DNA of 7,006 bases from NCBI GenBank assembly GCA_007135795.1, contig SLIE01000096.1, positions 1-7,006 on the forward strand. Reading direction: 5' to 3'. A model generated the notes under the pieces. The model saw nothing but the letters and a program-made list of their open reading frames with translations. It had not been told where the DNA came from and made no database searches. Positions 1-5,601 of this stretch are shown in pieces. A program made the position numbers and the translations under genes. Origin of the DNA: Desulfobacterales bacterium (GTDB lineage: Bacteria > Desulfobacterota > Desulfobacteria > Desulfobacterales > Desulfosalsimonadaceae). How positions within the stretch are numbered: position 1 is the first letter of the stretch; every line of letters begins with the position of its first letter.

Positions 1-130
1 CATAATTCGCTGCATCTGGCAGTCCAGCATCATAAGCAGGAAGCCCATCGCAAATCTGGATAAGCATAAAAAATGGAAAGAATTCATAAAAACAGTCGTT
101 CTTTTACCCAGGAAAGTAACATTTTCATGA
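1..130 (+). CDS. possible 3' end of an unidentified upstream gene
   Basis: A reading frame open from position 2 ends at TGA 128-130, giving about 42 residues that finish in KTVVLLPRKVTFS. Its stop overlaps the ATG of lptE at 127 in an ATGA arrangement, the usual sign of translationally coupled genes; this is the main reason to think it is real. In related bacteria leuS often precedes lptE. The segment IKTVVLLP distantly recalls the LeuS C-terminus (KKVIVVPGKLVNIV), but the rest does not fit well, so I do not name the gene. A second frame also stays open from position 1 to a TAA at 61-63, so the true frame is not certain. Confidence 0.3.
   Translation, partial: IIRCIWQSSIISRKPIANLDKHKKWKEFIKTVVLLPRKVTFS
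110..116 (+). promoter_or_regulatory. Shine-Dalgarno sequence deciding the lptE start
   Basis: AGGAAAG lies 10 bases before the ATG at 127. The alternative in-frame ATG at 73 has only a poor purine stretch before it and would put 18 polar residues in front of the signal peptide. The ATG at 127 is therefore preferred. Confidence 0.55.
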
Positions 131-630
131 AATGGGGCATACTGCTTATTGCGGTGGTGGTTCTTTCAGGGGGGTGCGGGTACAGATTTTCCGGCGGAGG
201 GGAAATGCCGGCAAACGTAAGTCGTATTGCAATTAACATTTTTGATAACCTGACAGGTGAAACCGGCATTGAAAGTATTATCACAAACGACGTGGTAAAT
301 GAGTTCACTCGAAATATCAAAGTGGAAGTAAGCCCAAGAGAAGAGGCCGAAGCGATACTTACGGGTGTGATACGATCTGCACGCACGACTTCCATTGCCC
401 ACCGCTCTGCCTACACCACGGCGGAGCGCCAGATCACAATCAGTGTAGACCTGGTCCTTACCACACCCGATGGTGAAGTACTATGGTCCGCCAGTGGAAT
501 TAATGCCTCCGGGGAATATGCTGTGTCCGATGAGAAAATCAGGACTGAGCAAAATAAAAGATCCGCTGTGGCCAATCTTTCCGGGAAACTGGCCCAGCGG
601 ATCTTTTATCAAATGACAGATCGCTTTTGA
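127..630 (+). CDS. lptE: LPS-assembly lipoprotein LptE
   Basis: This is an LptE-family outer-membrane lipoprotein, about 167 residues from the preferred start. LptE plugs and assembles the LptD barrel, which delivers lipopolysaccharide to the outer leaflet. The protein opens with a short basic start (MKWG), a hydrophobic stretch (residues 5-13) and the lipobox-like LSGGC, with Cys17 as the expected lipidated residue. Ser at -3 is less usual than Leu. Gly at +2 is compatible with outer-membrane sorting. The family hallmarks follow in order: GCGYRFSG just after the lipobox, MPANVSRIAINIFDNLTGETGIE, an AEAILTGVI strand, a long ISVDLVLTTPDGEVLW strand, GEYAVSD, and a C-terminal helix ending in RIFYQMTDRF. 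Length and architecture are normal. It may be co-transcribed with the frame that overlaps its ATG. No holA gene follows it, unlike the order common in many relatives. The name rests on motif recognition. Confidence 0.85.
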   Translation: MKWGILLIAVVVLSGGCGYRFSGGGEMPANVSRIAINIFDNLTGETGIESIITNDVVNEFTRNIKVEVSPREEAEAILTGVIRSARTTSIAHRSAYTTAERQITISVDLVLTTPDGEVLWSASGINASGEYAVSDEKIRTEQNKRSAVANLSGKLAQRIFYQMTDRF

Positions 631-822
631 CACCACTCATTTTTCAATAAAACGGGTTATAATGGCGTCGTAGAAGTTCCATCCACTTCGTTGTAGCGAT
701 TTTTCGCATCCGTGCGGGATACCATCGCAAATGAAAAATCACTACGCCTTGTATATGCAGCGTTGACCAATCCATCTTCACCGATTTCGTGAAGTTTACG
801 AGTTCATCACTTTATATCTTGG
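631..822. repeat. intergenic structured block between convergent lptE and rpsT
   Basis: This 192-base gap contains no credible gene. It holds an imperfect inverted repeat with arms 689-705 and 733-749 (13 of 17 positions match, including GATTTTTC / GAAAAATC). A smaller hairpin sits in its loop (ATCC 708-711 / GGAT 717-720). Next comes a perfect 6-bp hairpin, CTTCAC 776-781 / GTGAAG 789-794, and then TTTACGAGTTCATCA. No strong U-tract follows either arm. It may stop transcription from both sides, but it looks more like a diverged intergenic repeat family copy than a classic terminator. By memory only, the sequence style resembles palindromic intergenic repeats of Desulfobacterales. Confidence 0.45.
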
Positions 823-1083
823 CTATACCTCGGCCCGGTTAAATTTTGTAACAAGGCGGGAAATCTTGCGTGCAGCCGTGTTTCTATGGATCACACCTTT
901 TTTGGCTGCTTTATCAATCAGAGATTGAGCCTCTGTTAGTTGAGCCGTCGTCGTTTCTCCGGCCTGAGCTGTAGCATAAACTTTTTTAACGGCATTTTTG
1001 ACACGGGTTTTGGTAATCCGGTTACGGAGCCGTTTCTTCTCACTTTGAGCAATACGCTTAATCGCAGACTTGTGGTTTGCCAA
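823..1083 (-). CDS. rpsT: 30S ribosomal protein S20
   Basis: S20 is a small basic protein that binds 16S rRNA at the foot of the 30S subunit early in assembly. The 86-residue product has the family's normal length and sequence: MANHKSAIKRIAQSEKKRLRN at the start, very rich in Lys and Arg, and the signature KGVIHRNTAARKISRL at residues 62-77. The usual KKSRL is KISRL here. The initiation codon is TTG (1081-1083 on the minus strand). It is placed by the conserved N-terminus and by AAGGAG seven bases upstream. UUG is also the start codon of E. coli rpsT, where the weak start belongs to autogenous translational control. The gene is monocistronic, with its own near-consensus promoter, divergent from murJ and convergent with lptE. 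Confidence 0.97.
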   Translation of the reverse strand: MANHKSAIKRIAQSEKKRLRNRITKTRVKNAVKKVYATAQAGETTTAQLTEAQSLIDKAAKKGVIHRNTAARKISRLVTKFNRAEV

Positions 1084-1096
1084 TGGGACACTCCTT
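1084..1096 (-). promoter_or_regulatory. rpsT ribosome binding site
   Basis: On the minus strand AAGGAG (complement at 1091-1096) is followed by seven bases and then the TTG start. This strong site supports the non-AUG start. Confidence 0.8.
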
Positions 1097-1168
1097 ATTA
1101 ATCTAGTTAAATCCTGTAAATACTTATCCAGGTGACAATGGAATATTTAATGCAAAATATAAATCTTT

Positions 1169-1197
1169 CTTATATAAGGTTGTTTTTGCGTTGTCAA
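1169..1197 (-). promoter_or_regulatory. sigma70-type promoter of rpsT
   Basis: Read on the minus strand, TTGACA (complement 1192-1197) and TATAAG (complement 1169-1174) are separated by exactly 17 bases. This is a perfect -35 box and a five-of-six -10 box, as expected for a strongly expressed ribosomal protein gene. Transcription would start near 1162 and leave a leader of about 80 bases before the TTG start, long enough to fold or to bind S20. Confidence 0.8.
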
Positions 1198-1426
1198 CAT
1201 GAAAGACAATCAACGACCAGGATCTCCTGTTTCATAAACAGATTTACAGGAACAGCTATTTGACGCCTGCCTTATGCAAATACCAACGTGTCAAGCGGCA
1301 AGTAACACTCGAAACGTCAAAGATCTCTGCGATTAATACCTGGCATATGAACCAGGCTGTCGGCACCGCTATAACAAATAACTCAATGGCTTTACAACCA
1401 TGCGCGTTCACTACGGATCTTCTTAA
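1198..1426. other. divergent intergenic region upstream of murJ
   Basis: With the rpsT leader and promoter, the gap between rpsT and murJ is 343 bases. The murJ-proximal part holds no gene I can support. Visible structure: a hairpin CTGTTT-CAT-AAACAG (1227-1241); an outer pair TCCTGT 1225-1230 / ACAGGA 1246-1251; a 10-base ATTTACAGGA (1242-1251) whose inverse lies at 1112-1121; and CCTGG 1339-1343 / CCAGG 1352-1356. A TATAAC at 1370-1375 could be a -10 box for murJ, but I see no convincing -35 box with it. Confidence 0.4.
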
Positions 1427-2977
1427 ATGAATGAAAACCGAAAGGTAACCAAAGCTGCCGGGATTATCGGGATTGCAACTTTTTCCAGTCGTATTTTAGG
1501 ATTTGTACGGGATATGATTCTGGCATGGTTCTTTGGCGCCGGAAAACTGTCGGATGCATTTTTCGTGGCATTTCGGATACCCAATCTCCTCCGCCGCCTG
1601 CTGGCGGAAGGAACCCTTACGATGGCCTTTATTCCGGTATTTGCCGAATATCTTCAAAAAGATGGACGCCAGGAAGCATTTAAGATGGCAAGATCGGCCG
1701 TCCGGGTTCTTTCAGCCATTCTCGTAGTCGTTACCCTCGCAGGCGTTGCCGGAGCACCTCTCCTTATTTATGCAATCGCACCGGGGTTTACCGGAGAAAC
1801 ATACGACATTACGGTTCTGCTGACACGAATCATGTTTCCTTACATATTCTTCATATGCCTGGTGGCCCTTGCCATGGGGATACTAAATACCATGGGGCAT
1901 TTTGCCGCCCCCGCGTTTGCGCCGGTCCTGCTTAATATCGGCATTATCGCCGGCGCACTGATTTTCGCACCACTTATGGACACGGCGATAATCGGACTTG
2001 CAGTGGGTGTCATTATCGGCGGTCTGCTTCAAATACTGCTGCAATACCCCTTTCTGGTTAAAAAAGGATTTAAATTCTGGGAAAAAGCCCCATGGTATCA
2101 CCCGGGAATCAAAAAAATTGCGGTACTTATGGGACCTGCTGTGTTCGGCGCTGCGGTTTACCAGATAAATATTCTTGTCGGTACCATGCTTGCATCGCTA
2201 CTCCCCGAAGGGAGTGTCTCGTATCTTTATTACTCGGACCGCCTGGTTCAATTTCCTTTGGGCATTTTCGCCATCTCCATGTCCGTCGCAATTTTACCGA
2301 GCCTCTCCAGGCAAGCGGCTGCAAATGATGTGGCCGCCCTTGGCAACACCTTTTCTTATGCCATGCGCCTGATCTTTTTTATTACCATTCCTTCGACTGC
2401 AGGGCTCATCCTGCTGAGAGAACCAATTGTCGCCCTGCTATTCGGCCGTGGTGAATTTGACGCCATGAGCATAAGTATGACGGCATATGCCCTTTTTTAT
2501 TATGCGGTTGGACTTTGCGCCTTTTCGGCCGTTCGAATCGTTGTATCCATGTTCTATGCCCTGCAGGACACCAAAACGCCGGTCAAAATGGCCACTATTT
2601 CCATAATCGCCAACATCGCTTTGGGAATTGCCCTGATGGGCCCCATGAAACACGGCGGCCTGGCGCTTGCCACGTCTCTCGCATCTATCATCAACTTCAT
2701 CCTTCTCACCAACGCGCTTCGTCATAAACTCAAGGGGGTCGACTGGAAAAAGATAGTTGTATCCGCAAGCAAGTCCGTGATAAGTTCCATTCTAATGGGG
2801 ATTGTTCTTGTCGGGGGACAGCATGCGTTCCCAGCAAATCATCAGGATTCGACTTTGGCCTTGATGTTTTATGTTATTTTCGCAATAATAACAGGAGCTG
2901 TCATTTATATGATATCTTCTCTGATTCTGCAGAAAAACGAATTAAAAGCTGTTGCAAAGATGGTAAAGAAGTCGTGA
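1427..2977 (+). CDS. murJ: lipid II flippase MurJ (MviN)
   Basis: MurJ moves undecaprenyl-linked lipid II across the inner membrane so that peptidoglycan can be polymerised outside. The 516-residue product is hydrophobic throughout, as expected for the 14-helix MOP-superfamily fold, and has normal family length. The N-terminal signature is clear: SRILGFVRD (residues 21-29), FGAGKLSDAFFVAFRIPNLL (36-55) and RRLLAEGTLT (56-65). Arg22, Arg28, Asp43 and Arg56 line up with E. coli Arg18, Arg24, Asp39 and Arg52. Arg272 in SDRLVQFPLG matches E. coli Arg270; these are the charged residues lining the central cavity. The ATG at 1427 is chosen for family length; an in-frame ATG two codons later fits almost as well. 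The ribosome binding site is weak (CGGAT, about nine bases upstream). The 3' end overlaps the next gene by GTGA, so the two are very likely co-expressed. Confidence 0.95.
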   Translation: MNENRKVTKAAGIIGIATFSSRILGFVRDMILAWFFGAGKLSDAFFVAFRIPNLLRRLLAEGTLTMAFIPVFAEYLQKDGRQEAFKMARSAVRVLSAILVVVTLAGVAGAPLLIYAIAPGFTGETYDITVLLTRIMFPYIFFICLVALAMGILNTMGHFAAPAFAPVLLNIGIIAGALIFAPLMDTAIIGLAVGVIIGGLLQILLQYPFLVKKGFKFWEKAPWYHPGIKKIAVLMGPAVFGAAVYQINILVGTMLASLLPEGSVSYLYYSDRLVQFPLGIFAISMSVAILPSLSRQAAANDVAALGNTFSYAMRLIFFITIPSTAGLILLREPIVALLFGRGEFDAMSISMTAYALFYYAVGLCAFSAVRIVVSMFYALQDTKTPVKMATISIIANIALGIALMGPMKHGGLALATSLASIINFILLTNALRHKLKGVDWKKIVVSASKSVISSILMGIVLVGGQHAFPANHQDSTLALMFYVIFAIITGAVIYMISSLILQKNELKAVAKMVKKS

Positions 2978-3345
2978 AAAAAACATCAGAAGACCCGCAA
3001 AAATTTTACAGGGCTGGGACATTCGCACTATTCATAGTGCTCGGAGTGTACATCGGGTTTATAGTTTTCGGTGATAATGGTTATATGCATTTGCAGCAGA
3101 TGAAAGTAGAGCTATTGAAACTCAAAGCCCGAAACGCATCCACCGAAGAAGAAAACAATGCACTCTTCCATTCTGTGCACCGGTTAAAGAACGATCCCGT
3201 GTATATTGAACACGTAATCCGAAAACAACTGCAGATGAATACAGCAAACGAGATTATCTTCAAATTTGATGAAAACCGCGATCAGAACCGATCACCCGGC
3301 AATCGAAAAACAGAGATCCGGAATCGACCCCTTCAGAATCCGTAA
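2974..3345 (+). CDS. FtsB/DivIC-like septum formation initiator family protein
   Basis: This is a small bitopic division protein of the FtsB/DivIC family (septum formation initiator), 123 residues. In well-studied bacteria FtsB joins FtsL and FtsQ to license septal peptidoglycan synthesis. Visible plan: a short polar cytoplasmic N-terminus (1-14); one membrane helix (about 15-32); the family motif FGDNGYMHL (32-40); a heptad-like coiled coil (about 40-70, LKLKARNASTEEENNALF); then LKNDPVYIEHVIRKQLQM (71-88) and NEIIFKF (92-98). The last 25 residues are charged and low in hydrophobics, probably disordered, and make the protein slightly longer than usual. It starts at GTG 2974, overlapping the murJ stop by four bases; AAAGAAG just upstream inside murJ may serve as ribosome binding site. 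Sequence alone does not separate FtsB from other family members, so no symbol is given. Confidence 0.85.
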   Translation: MKKTSEDPQKFYRAGTFALFIVLGVYIGFIVFGDNGYMHLQQMKVELLKLKARNASTEEENNALFHSVHRLKNDPVYIEHVIRKQLQMNTANEIIFKFDENRDQNRSPGNRKTEIRNRPLQNP

Positions 3346-3501
3346 AACAAAAACGACTATTTTATTATATATACCTCAAACATCAAACTCCTGATAACTG
3401 CAAAAGCGATAACCCATAAACAGAGAAGAAAGGCGAAAAAGAGCGACAGCTAAAAGCTTTCTCGCATTTGATTCCGACAATAGTTTTCGGACACACCCTA
3501 C
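3346..3501. other. intergenic gap between FtsB-like gene and glpK
   Basis: Both genes end into this 156-base gap, which carries no credible gene. Besides the terminator-like hairpin at 3434-3465, it has a second short inverted repeat, TCCGA 3473-3477 / TCGGA 3487-3491, close to the glpK stop. The left part is AT-rich (TTTATTATATATA). Confidence 0.4.
3434..3465 (-). terminator. probable Rho-independent terminator of glpK
   Basis: Read on the minus strand, GCGA (complement 3462-3465) pairs with TCGC (complement 3443-3446). Inside it, AGCT pairs with AGCT across a TTT loop (3448-3458), with a small asymmetric bulge. TCTTTTTC follows immediately. The stem is short and interrupted, so strength is uncertain. 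The same hairpin could partly stop transcripts of the FtsB-like gene on the other strand, although only ATTTG follows it there. Confidence 0.5.
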
Positions 3502-5007
3502 TTAACAGCAACTCTTAACTATTGCCTTTTTCCAATTTCCATAAAGAGTCTGACGTACTCCGGTAGACATATTCGGAAACCAGGTTTGATCTTTTTCCCA
3601 ATGGGCCTTGAGTTCCGATAAGTCTTTCCAGAACCCAGTGGCCAACCCTGCGGCATAAGCCGCACCAAGTACCGTGGTTTCCATATTTTTCGGCCGAATG
3701 ACCGGAAGGTTTAAAATGTCGGCCTGAAATTGCATGAGAATTTCGTTTCTGGTCATGCCACCATCTACTTTCAGATCATTTAATTGGATGCCGGAATCCT
3801 TTTCCATCGCCTCGAAAATTTCTCTTGTCTGAAACGCGCACGATTCAAGGACGGCACGGGCCAAATGCCCTCTCGAGGCATAATGCGTCAGACCACAGAT
3901 GATACCCCGGGCATCTGAACGCCAATGAGGCGCAAAAAGACCGGAAAATGCCGGCACAAAATATACGCCGCCATTATCATTCACTTCCTTTGCGATCTCT
4001 TCGATCTCTTTCGCATTTTTTATCATTTTCAAATTGTCTCTTATCCACTGCACCAATGAGCCTGCAATGGCAATGGAACCTTCAAGCGCATATACTGTCG
4101 GCTGCTCACCGATACGATAAGCAGGGGTGGTCAAAAGACCACAGTTTGATTGGGAAGGTGAATTGCCGGTATTTAAAAGAAGAAAACATCCTGTCCCATA
4201 GGAGTTCTTCGCATCTCCCGCCGCAAAGCAAGTCTGCCCGAACAAAGCCGCCTGCTGATCTCCCAGGTCTCCGGCAATGGGTATTTCAGCCCCAAAAACC
4301 CCCTCTTTATCCGTATAACCGTAAATCTCGCTTGATGAACGGATCTCAGGGAGCATTGCCCCAGGTACACCCATCTTTTCAAGCATAACATGGTCCCATT
4401 CAAGACTGTTGATATTCATCAACATTGTGCGTCCAGCATTGGTTACATCCGTAATAAAAACGCCCTTGCCCGGACCTCCGGTCAGCCACCAGATCAACCA
4501 GGTGTCCATGTTCCCGAATAGTGCATCACCAGAAGCCATTTCAGATTTTACGCCCGGGACTTTATCAAGTATCCATTTGATCTTAGGCCCCGAAAAATAA
4601 GTTGAAAGAGGCAATCCCACCCTGTCCCGAAAACACCACATATCGTCATTTTCCGCCAGCTCCCGACACATGTCATCGGTACGGGTATCCTGCCAGACAA
4701 TTGCGTTATAATATGGCCTGCCGGTTTTTCGATTCCACAGGACAGTTGTTTCCCGTTGGTTCGTAACCCCCAACCCCGCAAGTTCAGATGCATGGATGCC
4801 TGATTCGTTCAGAGTATTGGAGATAACTTCATACATCCTGTCCCGAATTTCAATGGGGTCATGCTCTACCCAACCCGGATGAGGATATATCTGCCTGTGT
4901 TCGAGCTGATGCATGGCAATTATCTCTGCTTTCCGATTAAATATGAAAAATCTTGTACTGGTGGTACCCTGGTCTATGGCACCTATGTATGGCCTTTCCT
5001 TATTCAT
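3502..5007 (-). CDS. glpK: glycerol kinase
   Basis: This FGGY-family kinase phosphorylates glycerol with ATP to sn-glycerol 3-phosphate in the cytoplasm, for catabolism or phospholipid synthesis. At 501 residues it has normal length. Visible motifs: phosphate-binding DQGTTSTR (residues 12-19); glycerol contacts Arg85-Glu86 in NQRETT, Trp105 in VWQDTRT and Tyr137; Asp250-Gln251 in [10 protein letters not shown], matching the catalytic Asp245 and Gln246 of E. coli; YGTGCF (270-275); the second FGGY-type signature around [16 protein letters not shown] (347-362); and VDGGMTRN (414-421) of the ATP site. The position of E. coli Arg236 (fructose-1,6-bisphosphate inhibition) is Glu241, and the C-terminal IIA-Glc docking segment is not conserved, so control probably differs from E. 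coli. The ATG is supported by GGAG eight bases upstream. No glpF, glpD or glpA lies beside it. Confidence 0.96.
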   Translation of the reverse strand: MNKERPYIGAIDQGTTSTRFFIFNRKAEIIAMHQLEHRQIYPHPGWVEHDPIEIRDRMYEVISNTLNESGIHASELAGLGVTNQRETTVLWNRKTGRPYYNAIVWQDTRTDDMCRELAENDDMWCFRDRVGLPLSTYFSGPKIKWILDKVPGVKSEMASGDALFGNMDTWLIWWLTGGPGKGVFITDVTNAGRTMLMNINSLEWDHVMLEKMGVPGAMLPEIRSSSEIYGYTDKEGVFGAEIPIAGDLGDQQAALFGQTCFAAGDAKNSYGTGCFLLLNTGNSPSQSNCGLLTTPAYRIGEQPTVYALEGSIAIAGSLVQWIRDNLKMIKNAKEIEEIAKEVNDNGGVYFVPAFSGLFAPHWRSDARGIICGLTHYASRGHLARAVLESCAFQTREIFEAMEKDSGIQLNDLKVDGGMTRNEILMQFQADILNLPVIRPKNMETTVLGAAYAAGLATGFWKDLSELKAHWEKDQTWFPNMSTGVRQTLYGNWKKAIVKSCC

Positions 5008-5052
5008 GGCATCATCTCCGGTTCAAGTCTCGTTGGGACTGTATATTCTAAG

Positions 5053-5058
5053 ATTATA
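5053..5058 (-). promoter_or_regulatory. candidate -10 box of glpK
   Basis: TATAAT on the minus strand lies about 45 bases before the glpK start. The expected -35 position reads TACTGC, a poor match, so the promoter may need an activator. No operator is recognised. Confidence 0.35.
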
Positions 5059-5188
5059 GGCATTTTTGCATATTCGCAGTAGGGGGTAAAGCTGAATTGT
5101 TCATACCAGAAAATACTGAAGTTTACAATTCCGGACAGACGTAGACCAGGGACAAACAATTATGATATTCATTCATAAGGAAGATTTC

Positions 5189-5318
5189 ATAAAAAGTCCA
5201 ATATCCGCGTTACGCGCAATCTCTCGGACTTTGCGGCTTACGCCATGTAGACATACACGTACACTTGAGTAGAATGCATTCTTCGGAATTGCGCACGTCT
5301 TGATCTTGAACTCTTTAC
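5189..5318. repeat. long imperfect palindrome, REP/MITE-like intergenic element
   Basis: The outer arms ATAAAAAGTCC (5189-5199) and GAACTCTTTAC (5308-5318) are inverted relative to each other with 8 of 11 matches. Further in, GCGCAAT (5214-5220) pairs perfectly with ATTGCGC (5288-5294). The arms are about 31 bases long around a centre of about 67 bases. There is no coding capacity for a transposase. By memory, AAAAAGTCC-ending palindromes followed by GCG-rich centres are a common intergenic repeat style in Desulfobacterales; this copy would be a diverged one. Confidence 0.45.
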
Positions 5319-5346
5319 ATATTTATCTGATAGCGACTTTAAAAGA

Positions 5347-5434
5347 GCATAAATAAGATTTTTTATGCAAATTTAATTGGAACTTTTTAAATTTTTAGTT
5401 TAAGATAAGCAGAAAAATGAGAATGCATTTTTCT
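5347..5434. repeat. three consecutive AT-rich inverted repeats
   Basis: GCATAAA 5347-5353 / TTTATGC 5362-5368; AAATTTA 5369-5375 / TAAATTT 5388-5394; and AGAAAAATG 5411-5419 / CATTTTTCT 5426-5434, the last a perfect 9-bp stem with a 6-base loop. All lie upstream of the response regulator gene in markedly AT-rich DNA. They could be operators, a curved DNA site or leader hairpins. Confidence 0.5.
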
Positions 5435-5525
5435 ATAAGGTAGGCAAGTAGGCGCTATCATTTATTACCGAATAAAATGAACTCAACACTGTAACCGTAG
5501 CGTACAGGTTGGCATCTATTGGTTG

Positions 5526-5550
5526 AATAAACACAATTAAATAAACACAA
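5526..5550 (+). repeat. direct repeat AATAAACACAA, two copies 14 bases apart
   Basis: AATAAACACAA occurs perfectly at 5526-5536 and again at 5540-5550, separated by TTA. The pair ends 51 bases before the response regulator ATG, a plausible place for a regulator binding site. Confidence 0.55.
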
Positions 5551-5589
5551 ACCGGGTGACATACGCATTATACCCACCAACCAAATTTA

Positions 5590-5596
5590 AAGGAAG
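5590..5596 (+). promoter_or_regulatory. ribosome binding site of the response regulator gene
   Basis: AAGGAAG lies five bases before the ATG at 5602, a good match that fixes the start and gives a complete receiver domain. Confidence 0.7.
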
Positions 5597-5601
5597 CGGA
5601 T

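Larger units (their letters stand above)
5008..5601. other. long divergent intergenic region between glpK and the response regulator gene
   Basis: These 594 bases hold no gene I can support; the longest start-to-stop frames are short and lack ribosome binding sites. The region contains the glpK leader and a -10 box (5053-5058), a long imperfect palindrome (5189-5318), an AT-rich stretch with three consecutive inverted repeats (5347-5434), and a pair of 11-base direct repeats (5526-5550) close to the response regulator start. I found no convincing -35/-10 pair and no -24/-12 pair for the regulator gene. Confidence 0.6.

Noticed and set aside
73..126. Upstream ATG extension of lptE
   Set aside because: It would add 18 polar residues before the signal peptide and has no good ribosome binding site; the ATG at 127 has one.
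3948..4388. 146-codon open frame on the plus strand inside glpK
   Set aside because: It lies antisense to a fully conserved glpK; the composition (many Ser, Pro, His, Gln) and lack of any domain mark it as a shadow frame.
5162..5272. 36-codon frame starting MIFIHKEDF in the glpK/regulator spacer
   Set aside because: No ribosome binding site, and it runs through the palindromic repeat; Arg- and Thr-rich translation typical of non-coding DNA.
5509..5526. Sigma54-like -24/-12 promoter around TTGGCATCTATTGGTTG
   Set aside because: The GG is present, but the required GC ten bases further on is TT.
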